Positions 16,895-25,777 of a stretch of 36,552 nt of DNA are shown piece after piece; positions within the stretch are counted from its first letter, which is position 1, and each line of letters starts with the position of its first letter. The notes under the pieces are model-generated. The model saw nothing but the letters and a program-made list of their open reading frames with translations, did not search any database and was not told the DNA's origin. The position numbers and the translations under genes were made by a program. The stretch is from Nocardioidaceae bacterium. Lineage in GTDB: Bacteria > Actinomycetota > Actinomycetes > Propionibacteriales > Nocardioidaceae. Location of the stretch: contig JAUJOO010000001.1 of the NCBI GenBank assembly GCA_030447585.1, positions 319,979 through 356,530 of the forward strand, given 5' to 3'.

Positions 16895-17719
16895 TCAGCG
16901 GTCCACGGGCTGGGCGCCTCGGCGTACGACGCATCGTGCCGCAGTCTGCAACGCCACGTCGATGCCACCGACCAGGTAACCAGCTGCCAACGCGTCACCC
17001 GCACCGGTGAGGTCGACCACGTCAACCGCCGGCGCCACATGCTTGCTGGCCACATCGTCGACGACGACTGTCGCACCGGCGGCCCCACGCTTGATCACCA
17101 CGTCACATCGGAGGTTGCTGTGGTGGAGGTCGAGGGCTGCCCATTCTGGCTCATTCGCGAAGATCAGCGTCGGCTCAAGCTGGCGCACAACCGCCGCGAA
17201 GCGTGCCGGTCCGAAGGCCGTCACGAGCGCGGCCGAGGACAGGTCGAGCGAGACCGAAACCCCCCGGCGCCGAACCGCCTCCACGAACGCCACCAGAGCC
17301 GCCGGATCCCGCGCCCGCAGCAGCGGATACCCCGACACGTGCAGCCAGTCGATGTCGGTCGGCAGGACGCTCGGGTCAAGCCGGTCCACCCAGGACTGGT
17401 CTCCGGCGTCCGAAAGCAGTGTCCGGGTTCCCGCGGCAAGAAGCGACACGACCGTGGCGATGCTCGACACGGAGATCTCGACGAGGTCGACGCCGGTCCG
17501 GGCGAGCTGTTCGGCGACCAGGTCGGCCGAGACGGTGTTCGCGCGAGGTGCGACAACGGTGGCTCGTGCACCCAGCTCGACCGCCCAGGCCGCGACATTT
17601 GCCGCTTGACCGCCAGCCGCTAGCACGATCCTCGCCTCGGTGTCGTCGTCCTCGTGGAGACCGAACGGTGCATCCACGAGGACGTCGAGCGCGACATCTC
17701 CGACGGTGACGATGTGCAT
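16895..17719 (-). CDS. PfkB-family sugar/nucleoside kinase, probable pseudouridine kinase
   Basis: The 274-residue ribokinase-fold protein has MHIVTVGDVALDVLV at the N-terminus, AAGGQAANVAAWAVELGA (sugar-binding GG-N motif) at about 35-52 and the catalytic PfkB signature VDVVDLTGAGDALAAGYLVG near 232-251 with the general base Asp in GAGD. Because the next gene, on the opposite strand and 112 bp away, encodes a pseudouridine-5'-phosphate glycosidase, phosphorylation of pseudouridine is the likely role (psuK-like). It is shorter than E. coli PsuK, and the adenosine kinase or ribokinase alternatives are not excluded. ATG 17719 has AGGAT upstream. Confidence 0.82.
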   Translation of the reverse strand: MHIVTVGDVALDVLVDAPFGLHEDDDTEARIVLAAGGQAANVAAWAVELGARATVVAPRANTVSADLVAEQLARTGVDLVEISVSSIATVVSLLAAGTRTLLSDAGDQSWVDRLDPSVLPTDIDWLHVSGYPLLRARDPAALVAFVEAVRRRGVSVSLDLSSAALVTAFGPARFAAVVRQLEPTLIFANEPEWAALDLHHSNLRCDVVIKRGAAGATVVVDDVASKHVAPAVDVVDLTGAGDALAAGYLVGGIDVALQTAARCVVRRGAQPVDR

Positions 17720-17817
17720 GGCATCCTGACGATCGGTTGCCCGGTGGGGCTGACGGTGGCGCTGTCTCTAAGCTCATGCACACCAAGCATCGGGGCCCGC
17801 GTATGCAGCGTTCACGT

Positions 17818-17823
17818 TACTGT
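17818..17823 (+). promoter_or_regulatory. -10 hexamer TACTGT of a probable leaderless promoter (psuG)
   Basis: TACTGT is followed by 7 nt and GTG 17831. There is no ribosome-binding site. This selects 17831 among several upstream in-frame options. Confidence 0.45.
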
Positions 17824-17830
17824 CCAGCGT

Positions 17831-18751
17831 GTGAGCCCGGACCAGATCACTCAAGTCCACCCCGAGGTGGCCGAGGCGCTGGCGAGCGGACATGGCGTGG
17901 TGGCGCTGGAGTCAACTCTCATCAGCCATGGCCTGCCCACGCCGAACAGCGCGACCGTCGCCCGGCAGGTCGAGGCGGCGGTGCGGGAGTCCGGCGCCGT
18001 GCCGGCCACGATCGCCATACTCGACGGCAAGGTGAGGGTGGGACTCGATGACACCGCCCTCGAGCGCATAGCCACCGACGAGTCGGTCGCCAAGGCCAGC
18101 CTCCGCGACCTCGGCGCGGTGTTAGCCAAAGGGGTGGCCGGTGCCACGACGGTCGCGGCAACGTCGTACCTTGCCCACTCAGTGGGGATCGCGGTGTTTG
18201 CCACCGGGGGGCTCGGCGGAGTGCACCGGGAGGCACGTGAGACGTGGGACGAGTCTGCGGACCTGCCGGCGCTAGGCGCACTGCCTGTCACCGTGGTTTG
18301 TGCCGGGATCAAGTCGGTTCTCGACGTCCCGGCGACGCTGGAGCGCCTCGAGACGTTGTCGGTGGCGCTGGTCGGCTACCGTACCGACGCGTTCCCGGGC
18401 TTTTACATCCGAGATTCCGGGCAGCCGGTGCCATGGCGCGTGGACAGTCCGGCTGAGATCGTCACGATCATGCAACGGCGCCACCTCCTCGGTCTCCAGC
18501 AGGCGCTCGTCGTCGCCAACCCGATCAACCCCCTGGACGAGCTGGACCGGGCGGTGCATGACGAGACGTTGGCGTCCGGGTTGCGGGCGCTCGCTGAGGT
18601 CGGCGTACGCGGTAAGGATGTGACCCCGTTCCTGCTCGCCCATTTCCACGAGCAGACCAACGGTCGGAGCCTCCAGGCCAACGTCTCACTGGTCTTGTCG
18701 AACGCCCGGCTTGCCGGTCAGATCGCCGTCGCGGCGCGGAGCCTGTCTTGA
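17831..18751 (+). CDS. psuG: Pseudouridine-5'-phosphate glycosidase
   Basis: PsuG reversibly cleaves pseudouridine 5'-phosphate to uracil and ribose 5-phosphate. The 306-residue protein follows the family from [18 protein letters not shown] (Glu in the active site) through [48 protein letters not shown] (the Lys-containing catalytic region), [29 protein letters not shown] and the C-terminal [35 protein letters not shown]. Length is normal. It forms a divergent pair with the PfkB kinase, giving a two-step pseudouridine salvage module placed between purQ and purL. Confidence 0.95.
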   Translation: MSPDQITQVHPEVAEALASGHGVVALESTLISHGLPTPNSATVARQVEAAVRESGAVPATIAILDGKVRVGLDDTALERIATDESVAKASLRDLGAVLAKGVAGATTVAATSYLAHSVGIAVFATGGLGGVHREARETWDESADLPALGALPVTVVCAGIKSVLDVPATLERLETLSVALVGYRTDAFPGFYIRDSGQPVPWRVDSPAEIVTIMQRRHLLGLQQALVVANPINPLDELDRAVHDETLASGLRALAEVGVRGKDVTPFLLAHFHEQTNGRSLQANVSLVLSNARLAGQIAVAARSLS

Positions 18752-18799
18752 CGCACGGGCCGGCTCGACCGCCCAGTCGTGGTGCGCAGCGGTTGGGAC

Positions 18800-18805
18800 T
18801 AGCAT
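18800..18805 (+). promoter_or_regulatory. -10 hexamer TAGCAT of a probable leaderless promoter (purL)
   Basis: TAGCAT lies 7 nt before the purL GTG at 18813 with no ribosome-binding site. purL therefore seems to have its own promoter rather than relying on purS-purQ. Confidence 0.45.
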
Positions 18806-18812
18806 CACCGCA

Positions 18813-21107
18813 GTGACAGATCAGCGAGTCGTCGACACGGTCTCGGCCGCGCAGGGCGACCCCAACGCTCAGCAGCCGTGGGCCGACCTTGGTCTCAAGC
18901 CAGCCGAGTACGCACAGTTCAGGGAGATCCTCGGTCGCCGGCCCACCTCCAGCGAGCTGGCGATGTACTCGGTGATGTGGAGTGAGCACTGCTCCTACAA
19001 GTCCAGCAAGGTGCATCTCGCCAGGTTCGACGAGCTGATGACCGACCGGATGCGTGAGCATCTCATGGTCGGTATAGGGGAGAACGCGGGAGTCGTCGAC
19101 ATCGGCGACGGGTACGCCGTCACCTTCAAGATCGAGTCGCACAACCACCCCTCGTACGTAGAGCCGTACCAGGGTGCGGCCACCGGGATCGGGGGCATCG
19201 TCCGCGACATCTTGTCCATGGGCGCACGGCCGGTCGCGGTGATGGACCAGCTGCGGTTCGGGCCGCTCGACGCGCCTGACACTCAGCGGGTGCTGCCAGG
19301 GATCGTCGCGGGCATAGGCGGGTACGGCAACTGCCTCGGCCTGCCGAACATCGGCGGCGAGACGGTATTCGACCCGTCGTACGCCGGCAACCCCTTGGTC
19401 AACGCACTGTGTGTTGGCGTCATGCGGCACGAGCAGATTCATCTGGCGAGGGCCTCCGGGGAGGGCAACCGGGTCGTCCTCTACGGCGCCAAGACAGGCG
19501 GGGACGGGATCGGAGGCGTCTCGGTGCTGGCGTCGGAGACGTTCGCTGCCCGCGGGCATACGCAAAACCAGCACAAGAAGCGACCCAGCGTCCAGGTGGG
19601 CGACCCCTTCATGGAGAAGCTGCTCATCGAGTGCACGCTCGAGCTGTTCGAGGAGGGGCTCGTGGGCGGCATCCAGGACCTGGGCGGTGCCGGTCTGTCG
19701 TGCGCGACGTCTGAGCTCGCCAGTGCCGGAGACGGCGGCATGCACGTCTGGCTCGACCGGGTGCCGTTGCGCGACGCGTCGCTGGCGCCCGAGGAGATCT
19801 TGATGAGCGAGTCCCAAGAGCGGATGATGGCGGTCGTCGAGCCCGCCAACGTCGAGCGCTTCTTGAAGATCTGCCAGAAGTGGGAGGTTGACGCCACCGT
19901 CATAGGGGAGGTCACCTCAACCGGGCGGCTGGTCGTGGAGTGGCAGGGCGAGACGGTCGTCGACGTACCACCGCGCAGCGTCGCACACGACGGACCGGTG
20001 TACCAACGCCCCCTCATCCGTCCGGTCCAGCAGGACACGCTGCAGGCAGATGGTGCCGAGGCACTGCCGAGACCCGCCACCGGCGATGAGCTGCGTGCGA
20101 CGCTGCTGCGGCTCGCTGCGTCACCGAACCTCTGCGACAAGTCGTGGATCTCCGACCAGTACGACCGCTACGTCCGGGGCAACACGGTGCTCGCGCCGCC
20201 TGAGGACGCCGGCGTCGTCCGCGTCGACGAGCAGACAGGTCTTGGCGTCGCGATCTCCACCGACTGCAACGGCCGCTTCGCCAAGCTGGACCCGTATGCC
20301 GGTGCCCGCCTCGCACTTGCGGAGTCCTACCGCAACGTCGCCGCCTGCGGTGCCCGGCCGCTTGCCGTCACCGACTGCCTCAACTTCGGCTCACCGGAGG
20401 ATGCGGAGGTGATGTGGCAGTTCGCCGAGGCGACCCGGGGACTCGCGGAAGGTTGCCGCGACCTCGGCCTGCCCGTCACCGGTGGCAACGTAAGTTTCTA
20501 CAACCAGACCGGTGACATTCCCATCTTGCCGACGCCCGTCGTCGGCGTACTCGGAGTGCTTGACGACGTCGCCCGCCGTACGCCGATGGGGTTCCGCGAG
20601 CCGGGGCAGTCCGTCTACCTGCTTGGAACCACCCGTGAGGAGCTCAGCGGGTCTGAGTGGGCACACGTGGTCCACGCGCATCTCGGCGGTCGCCCACCGT
20701 CGCTCGATTTGGCCGTCGAGCAGCAGCTCGGCGAGATCCTCGTTGAGGCGCGGCGCCATGGCCTGGTTTCAGCCGCACATGACCTCTCCGACGGCGGCCT
20801 CGCGCAAGCCTTAGTCGAGTCGTGTCTGCGAAACGGGGTAGGAGCGAGGGTGCGACTACCGGCAGGCGTCGACCCGTTCGTCGCCCTCTTCTCTGAGTCG
20901 ACGTCTCGTGCCGTCGTGGCGGTGCCAGGCAGCGCTGAGGCGCGCTTCCTCGAAATGTGCACAGTCCGGGAGTTCCCGCACGCCCGGATCGGTGCGACCG
21001 AAGGCGTCGGAGACGGCGCCCTGCTGGAAGTCGATGGCCAGTTCAGCGTGCCGTTGGGAGAGCTTCGCGCCACCTGGAGCGCCACTCTGCCGGCTGCCCT
21101 CGACTGA
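18813..21107 (+). CDS. purL: FGAM synthase large subunit PurL
   Basis: PurL is the 764-residue ATP-dependent synthase subunit that turns FGAR into FGAM with ammonia from PurQ. Landmarks are [12 protein letters not shown] near 50-61 with the catalytic His, [30 protein letters not shown] (nucleotide site) near 104-133, [34 protein letters not shown] near 285-304, the second-half ADP site including [26 protein letters not shown], and [14 protein letters not shown]. It is the small (Gram-positive) form without a fused glutaminase, matching separate PurQ and PurS. The start is GTG 18813, giving [10 protein letters not shown]. Intact. Confidence 0.97.
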   Translation: MTDQRVVDTVSAAQGDPNAQQPWADLGLKPAEYAQFREILGRRPTSSELAMYSVMWSEHCSYKSSKVHLARFDELMTDRMREHLMVGIGENAGVVDIGDGYAVTFKIESHNHPSYVEPYQGAATGIGGIVRDILSMGARPVAVMDQLRFGPLDAPDTQRVLPGIVAGIGGYGNCLGLPNIGGETVFDPSYAGNPLVNALCVGVMRHEQIHLARASGEGNRVVLYGAKTGGDGIGGVSVLASETFAARGHTQNQHKKRPSVQVGDPFMEKLLIECTLELFEEGLVGGIQDLGGAGLSCATSELASAGDGGMHVWLDRVPLRDASLAPEEILMSESQERMMAVVEPANVERFLKICQKWEVDATVIGEVTSTGRLVVEWQGETVVDVPPRSVAHDGPVYQRPLIRPVQQDTLQADGAEALPRPATGDELRATLLRLAASPNLCDKSWISDQYDRYVRGNTVLAPPEDAGVVRVDEQTGLGVAISTDCNGRFAKLDPYAGARLALAESYRNVAACGARPLAVTDCLNFGSPEDAEVMWQFAEATRGLAEGCRDLGLPVTGGNVSFYNQTGDIPILPTPVVGVLGVLDDVARRTPMGFREPGQSVYLLGTTREELSGSEWAHVVHAHLGGRPPSLDLAVEQQLGEILVEARRHGLVSAAHDLSDGGLAQALVESCLRNGVGARVRLPAGVDPFVALFSESTSRAVVAVPGSAEARFLEMCTVREFPHARIGATEGVGDGALLEVDGQFSVPLGELRATWSATLPAALD

Positions 21108-21228
21108 CTCGGGACGGCGAGCGACTCCGGCGGTCGAAATAATGGACGGCAGCGTTGAGTCCCTCCGCCCACAATGGGCTACCCAATCCAAGCGATTCGG
21201 ATCTGCCGATGAGGGAGCGAGTTCGACG

Positions 21229-21244
21229 ATGCAAGCGATTGCAT
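21229..21244. repeat. Perfect inverted repeat upstream of the YciI-like gene
   Basis: ATGCAA-GCGA-TTGCAT, 35 bp before the ATG at 21279. It could be an operator for a dimeric regulator. Only one copy is seen in the window. Confidence 0.35.
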
Positions 21245-21278
21245 TGCGCGCGTCAGGAGCTTCAGCAACGCTGCAACG

Positions 21279-21827
21279 ATGGAGTTCTTCTGCTACCACC
21301 GCGATCGCCCCGGATCGATGCCGCTGCGTAGCCAGATGGTGGAGCAGCATTGGTCGTACATGGATCAGTTCGCCGCGACGATGGTCGCCCGCGGCCCTAC
21401 CTTCGCCAGCGACGGAACTCTGACCGGTAGCGTGCACATCCTCGACCTGCCAGACCCCACCACTGCTCGCACCTTTGCCTTCGAGGAGCCCGGTTACCAG
21501 GCTGGTGCTTACCGCGACGTGTTGCTGCGACGGTGGCACAACTCCCTGGGGCGCACGATGTGGGACTTCAAAGGTAGCCAGCCTGAAAACAACCGCTACC
21601 TCGTCCTCGGGTTCACCTTGGAGCCAGCACCCGACGTCACCGAACTACCGCTGCGCAACCAGTTGATTGCCTATGGGCCGCTCTTGTCCGACGACGGCTC
21701 CTTAGTGCTTGGGGCGGCAGTCCTGCTGGAGGCGCCCGACGCAGACGGAGCACGGGAACTCCTCTCCGCTGACCGATACGTTGGAATCGAGGTGCATCAG
21801 TGGCGGTTCGGTGGCCGACCGAACTGA
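21279..21827 (+). CDS. YciI-like (YCII-domain) protein
   Basis: The 182-residue protein has the YCII ferredoxin-like fold pattern: MEFFCYHRDRPGSMPLR, then a helix with the conserved WSYMDQF and MVARGP, GTLTGSVHILDLPD with the usual aspartate, and TARTFAFEEPGYQAGAYRDVLLRRW. A second, weaker copy of the pattern follows (QLIAYGPLLSDDGSLVLGAAVLLEAPDADGARELLSADRY), so it may be a tandem two-domain protein of about 90 residues each. Biochemical role unknown. It follows purL by 171 bp, probably with its own promoter. A hairpin with a one-base bulge lies after the stop, at about 21835-21861. Confidence 0.8.
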   Translation: MEFFCYHRDRPGSMPLRSQMVEQHWSYMDQFAATMVARGPTFASDGTLTGSVHILDLPDPTTARTFAFEEPGYQAGAYRDVLLRRWHNSLGRTMWDFKGSQPENNRYLVLGFTLEPAPDVTELPLRNQLIAYGPLLSDDGSLVLGAAVLLEAPDADGARELLSADRYVGIEVHQWRFGGRPN

Positions 21828-22017
21828 GACAGGCGCCCGATCATTCCGCGATCCGGGCGTCCGCCGAGATGCGTCGTACCGCCGCCAGCGTCTGAGGTCG
21901 GTTACAGCCCCAGCAGGCTGTGGCCGCCTGCACCGATGGCCCGTGCAAGACGGCCGGTTGTCGGCCGGCCGCGTGTGGGGAGAGGTTCACTCGTTTTGCG
22001 TCTGGCAAGGTCAAGGT

Positions 22018-22689
22018 GTGAACCCACGAGAGTTCAGTCGCCGTTGGCTGCCTGCGCTGGTCGCCGGCCTCGACCGGTTTAACCAGCGTCACCCGTGGAG
22101 CCACAACGACCACTTCCACGGCTGGATTCTGCGGCAACTACCGCAACAACGTCGCCGAGCACTCGACGTGGGGTGCGGCCGTGGCGAGCTCTTGGAGAAG
22201 CTGGCCGGCCTCTTCGACCAGGCGCACGGGACCGATCGTGACACCGAGATGCGCGATGTCGCCTCACGTCGTGTGACCCGGTTCCCCCACGCCACAGTGT
22301 CGGGCCGGCAACTCGCAGAACTCAAGGGACCGTACGACCTCGTCACGATGGTCGCGGTTCTCCATCACCTCGACACCGAGGCAACCCTGGCCGAAGCGCG
22401 GCGGCTGCTCTCGCCCGGTGGACGCCTCCTGGTCGTAGGGCTCGCACGACCCCAGACCCCTACCGACTGGGCCTGGGACGCCTTCTGCTTGCTGATCAAC
22501 CCGGTGCTCGGACTGATCAAGCATCCGCGCCCGGCGCCCGATAACGCGAACGAGCACGCATACCCGGTTCTCAATCCACAAGACGCCTACGACGAGCTGC
22601 GGATCGCCTTCGCGCGGCAGCTCCCCGGGAGCCGACTGCGGCGCCGGATCGGCTTCCGGTACACCGCGACCTGGACCAAACCGGTCTGA
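22018..22689 (+). CDS. Class I SAM-dependent methyltransferase
   Basis: This 223-residue enzyme has RALDVGCGRGELLEKLAGLFDQAHGTD (motif I and the acidic ribose-binding residue) near residues 48-74, YDLVTMVAVLHHLDTEATLAEARRLLSPGGRLLVVGLARP (motifs II-III) near 112-151, and a hydrophobic segment near 160-172 that often marks small-molecule or lipid-associated methyltransferases. GTG at 22018 is chosen because AAGG lies just upstream and MNPREFSRRW is a plausible N-terminus. The frame stays open further 5' without conserved content. Substrate unknown. Confidence 0.85.
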   Translation: MNPREFSRRWLPALVAGLDRFNQRHPWSHNDHFHGWILRQLPQQRRRALDVGCGRGELLEKLAGLFDQAHGTDRDTEMRDVASRRVTRFPHATVSGRQLAELKGPYDLVTMVAVLHHLDTEATLAEARRLLSPGGRLLVVGLARPQTPTDWAWDAFCLLINPVLGLIKHPRPAPDNANEHAYPVLNPQDAYDELRIAFARQLPGSRLRRRIGFRYTATWTKPV

Positions 22690-22867
22690 GGCACTGTCAC
22701 CGGCTACGCGCCTTCAATGAGCACAATGCCGCGGTCCGCCTTGGTCAGGCTGAGAGCAGGACTGGCTTACCGTGTGTCCGTCAGCCCTTCATGGTTCGGC
22801 CCGGCGAGTAGGACACCCTGGCGGTGACGGCGGCGTCCGAGCCCATCTTCACGACAGGTGACAGGTT

Positions 22868-23719
22868 GTGAGCTTGCCGTTGGACAGTCACGTTCACAGT
22901 GAGTGGTCCTGGGATGCGTGGAACGGTTCGATGGAACGCTCCTGCTTGCATGCGGTAGACCTCGGGCTGCCTGCGATCGCGTTCACCGAGCATCTGGACC
23001 ACACGGTCTGGACTGTCGACCAAGATGACCTCGAGGACTTGGATGCGGGTCATCCGGTGGTAGCGCTGAGTGGGCCCGACGGGCGGCTGACTCCTCCCGA
23101 ATTCGACGTTGCGGGGTATCTGATGTCGATCGAGCGGTGCCGTGAGCTCTTCCCTGGTCTGCGGATCCTCAGCGGCTTGGAGCTGGGTGAGCCGCACTGG
23201 CACGCCGACGCTGCCCAAGGCGTCCTAGCCGCCGGACAGTTCGACCGGGTGCTCGGCTCCCTGCACTGTCTACCGGACGGCGACAGGTTCCGTGAGCCAC
23301 CCGGACTGTATTGCCGCCGAGACCCAAGTGAGGTCGTGCGGCGCTACCTGACCGAGGTGGCGGTCCTGGTCAGCCAGAGCGACGCGTTCTCGGTGCTGGC
23401 CCATATCGACTACCCGGTGCGTTCTTGGCCGAACGACAGCGGACCGTTCGATGCCACCGCGTTCGAGGACGAGTTCCGCCACGCACTGCGAGCCACCGCG
23501 GAGTCAGCCAAGGCCCTGGAGATCAGCACCGTCGTACCGCTGCACGACACCATCTTGCGGTGGTGGCACGAAGAAGGTGGCGACGCCGTCACGTTCGGCA
23601 GCGACGCCCACGACCCCTCAGCCGTAGCCCGCGGCTTCCGCGACGCGGCAGCCATGGCCGAGGCCCATGGGTTCCGACCCGGTCGCGACCTGCTCGACTT
23701 CTGGACACGATCGCACTGA
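22868..23719 (+). CDS. PHP-domain hydrolase, histidinol-phosphatase-like
   Basis: The 283-residue protein carries the four PHP metal-binding motifs: DSHVHSEWSWD at about 6-16, AFTEHLDHT near 39-47, the Glu in LSGLELGEPHW and H in VLGSLHCLPDGD mid-protein, and FGSDAHDP near the C-terminus. The set resembles HisK-type histidinol phosphatases, but no histidine genes are nearby, so another phosphoester is equally possible. GTG 22868 follows GACAGG repeats that could serve as ribosome-binding site. About 180 bp upstream hold no recognisable gene. Confidence 0.85.
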   Translation: MSLPLDSHVHSEWSWDAWNGSMERSCLHAVDLGLPAIAFTEHLDHTVWTVDQDDLEDLDAGHPVVALSGPDGRLTPPEFDVAGYLMSIERCRELFPGLRILSGLELGEPHWHADAAQGVLAAGQFDRVLGSLHCLPDGDRFREPPGLYCRRDPSEVVRRYLTEVAVLVSQSDAFSVLAHIDYPVRSWPNDSGPFDATAFEDEFRHALRATAESAKALEISTVVPLHDTILRWWHEEGGDAVTFGSDAHDPSAVARGFRDAAAMAEAHGFRPGRDLLDFWTRSH

Positions 23720-23756
23720 CCACGGTCGCGGCGTCCACTCCGAGACTGTTGTCGAT

Positions 23757-24055
23757 CAGCGGTCGCACACAAGCCAAACCACCTCACCATCAGCGTCCGC
23801 GTGCTGTGGCTGCGACGGAACCCGAGCTTCTCCAGCACCCGGAACGATGGTGCGTTCCATGACCGCACAGCCGACCAGATACGACGACGGCCGGTTTCGA
23901 AGGCGGCCTCCAGCAATACGCCCGGCCCTCTCAGTCCGCTGTCCGCGCACTCATCTGAGCGCGGATACCTGCGCCACGTTTCCTCGTCGACCGTGACGAA
24001 GCCGTAGCGCGGGCTCGCGGCAGTGCTCGACGCCGCGCGGCCGGACGTACAGCTC
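23757..24055 (-). pseudogene. GNAT acetyltransferase remnant
   Basis: Read on the minus strand, RYGFVTVDEETWRR, GVLLEAAFETGRRRIWSAVRSWNAPSFRVLEKLGFRRSHS and, after a frame change, DADGEVVWLVCDR with a stop reproduce the last 90-100 residues of a GNAT enzyme, including the NAPSFRVLEKLGF motif. The N-terminal third is missing and at least two shifts are needed. It lies between the PHP gene and the RidA-like gene. A real truncation is likely here, since the 5' part does not appear in any frame. Confidence 0.65.
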
Positions 24056-24068
24056 TCCCGTATCAGCC

Positions 24069-24452
24069 TTAGGACGAGGCAGGCACCCGAGCCACGGCCT
24101 CGATCTCGGCCACCCAACCCGGCTCGAATAGATCGCACACAACGACGGTCAAGGCGGGCTCGTGGGCACCTAGCACGTCGCGACGCACCTCCGCGTTGAT
24201 GGAACGGTGGGACCTGTCGGCAAGGTAGGTGCGAACATGCACGAGATCCGAGACATCGACGCGTGCGGCATCCAGCACCCCCTTCAGGTTTGCCCATATC
24301 TGACGTAGCTGCATCTCGGGCTCCGGTGAGACAGACCCATCGGTGGACTCTGGGGTCTGGCCACTGATGAAAAGTAGTTCGTCCCCGGTAGCCACCCCAT
24401 GGCTGTAGCCGCCTACCGGCGCCGCCAAACCGCTCGAGTTGATCCTTCGCAT
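24069..24452 (-). CDS. RidA/YER057c/UK114 family protein
   Basis: The 127-residue protein begins MRRINSSGLAAPVGGYSHGV, then ELLFISGQTPESTDGSV, QLRQIWANLKGVLDAARVDVSDLVHVRTYLADRS, ALTVVVCDLFEPGWVAEIEAVA. This is the trimeric RidA fold, with hydrolysis of reactive enamine/imine intermediates as the canonical activity. The family's catalytic Arg is expected in the VHVRTYL region or nearby, and the C-terminal Glu of VAEIEAVA is present. ATG at 24452 is chosen for its typical N-terminus although the frame is open to 24611. Intact, unlike both flanking fragments. Confidence 0.85.
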   Translation of the reverse strand: MRRINSSGLAAPVGGYSHGVATGDELLFISGQTPESTDGSVSPEPEMQLRQIWANLKGVLDAARVDVSDLVHVRTYLADRSHRSINAEVRRDVLGAHEPALTVVVCDLFEPGWVAEIEAVARVPASS

Positions 24453-24611
24453 ACACACCATCGTCCACCAAGACCGCAAACCTTTCCTCGTGACCTGAGT
24501 TCCGGATGTGCGCAAGCAAGTCCCAAACGGCGATCGCCTGGGGGGGGGCTCGTCGCGCTGTTGGACAGTCTCGATCATCGTCTTGGTCAGCGCCTTCAGC
24601 TTGAGGGGCAC
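24453..24611 (-). other. Unclear coding fragment with a nine-G run
   Basis: A frame starting at 24611 encodes KLKALTKTMIETVQQRDEPP, and a neighbouring frame continues QAIAVWDLLAHIRNSGHEER and FAVLVDDGVYAKDQLERF. The two join exactly at a run of nine G residues at 24540-24548. Together they look protein-like and would overlap the RidA start. No family is recognised. A homopolymer error or slippage could explain the break; chance open frame is the alternative. Confidence 0.3.
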
Positions 24612-24721
24612 GACTCCGACCGCGACGCATGGACCAAGGATGCCAACAGGCAGGACGCGTTGCTCTGGTTAGGGTTGGTCCTTGTGGAACTAGTTAGGAG
24701 TCGCGCACTCTGGTTGCGCTC

Positions 24722-25777
24722 ATGACGCGCCTGCGTTCCGAACCCTTCGGGGTGACGGCAGCTGGCAAGTCGGTGGAGCGCTATGTCCTCGACAACGGTC
24801 ACATCGAGGTGTCCTTGTTGACCTGGGGCGCCACAGTGCAGTCCCTGCTGGTGCCGGACAGGTACTCCGACCAGTCCGACGTCGTACTCGGCTTCGATGA
24901 GCTTGCCGGCTACCTCGGTGACCACCCCTACCTAGGCGCCGTCGTAGGCCGTTACGCCAACCGGATCGCGCGAGGCCGGTTCACCTTGGACGGCGTCGAC
25001 TTCCAGATTCCGACAAATGTCCGCGGCAGCGCGCTGCACGGCGGACCGGAGGGGTTTCATCGCCAGGTCTGGGCTGCACGGGCAATCGACACGCCTGACG
25101 AGCTTGCCGTCGAGTTCTCCCATCTGAGCCCACACGACACCATGGGCTTCCCTGGAACGCTCGACACGACTGTCGCCTACAGCTTGGACGGCGGCGACAT
25201 CCGAATCGACTACCGGGCGACCTCGGACCGGCCAACCATCCTGAACCTGACCCAGCACAGCTACTTCAACCTCGCAGGTCTCCTCGGAGGATCCATCGAG
25301 TCCCATGAGCTGGAGATGCCCGCGAGCCGCTACCTGCCCGTGGACTCCGACTCGATCCCCCTCGGACAGACCGCGGCGGTGGATGGTACGCCGTTCGACT
25401 TCCGGCGACCGAAGCCGGTGGGCCGCGACATCGGCTTGGCGGACGAGCAGCTCACGCACGGTCGAGGTTTCGACCACTCGTGGGTCCTGGACGGATCGTC
25501 GACCAGCCCGTCGCTGGCCGCGCGACTCTTCGAGGCCCGGACCGGCAGGATGTTGGAGGTGCTCACCAGCGAGCCGGCGGTGCAGTTCTACTCCGGCAAC
25601 CAGCTCGACGGCAGCCTCCGAGGCAAACGAGGTCGCCCCTACCAGGGGCGGGAGGGACTCTGCCTGGAGACGCAGCATCTCCCTGACTCTCCCAACCGCC
25701 CCGGCTTCCCCAGCGTGGTTCTCAGGCCAGGAGAAGAGTTCCGGTCGACGACGATCTGGCGGTTCTCCACGGCATGA
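24722..25777 (+). CDS. galM: Aldose 1-epimerase
   Basis: This 351-residue mutarotase interconverts alpha and beta anomers of galactose and other aldoses. Motifs: GATVQSLLVPDR near 36-47, GAVVGRYANRIARGRFTLDG near 76-95, LHGGPEGFHRQVW near 106-118, the catalytic His in ILNLTQHSYFNLAG near 170-183, and the catalytic Glu in GLCLETQHLPDSPN near 308-321. The ATG at 24722 has no clear ribosome-binding site. The stop is immediately adjacent to the stop of the convergent SpoIIE-type gene (25777/25778), so their transcripts must overlap at the 3' end. The symbol follows family usage. Confidence 0.93.
   Translation: MTRLRSEPFGVTAAGKSVERYVLDNGHIEVSLLTWGATVQSLLVPDRYSDQSDVVLGFDELAGYLGDHPYLGAVVGRYANRIARGRFTLDGVDFQIPTNVRGSALHGGPEGFHRQVWAARAIDTPDELAVEFSHLSPHDTMGFPGTLDTTVAYSLDGGDIRIDYRATSDRPTILNLTQHSYFNLAGLLGGSIESHELEMPASRYLPVDSDSIPLGQTAAVDGTPFDFRRPKPVGRDIGLADEQLTHGRGFDHSWVLDGSSTSPSLAARLFEARTGRMLEVLTSEPAVQFYSGNQLDGSLRGKRGRPYQGREGLCLETQHLPDSPNRPGFPSVVLRPGEEFRSTTIWRFSTA

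Noticed and set aside
16838-17623. Plus-strand frame of about 260 codons opposite the PfkB kinase
   Set aside because: The minus strand carries the PfkB signatures; the plus frame has shadow composition and no motif.
23410-24450. Very long minus-strand frame through the RidA and PHP region as one protein
   Set aside because: It only picks up the GNAT remnant in its middle; the rest is out of frame with RidA and antisense to the PHP gene.
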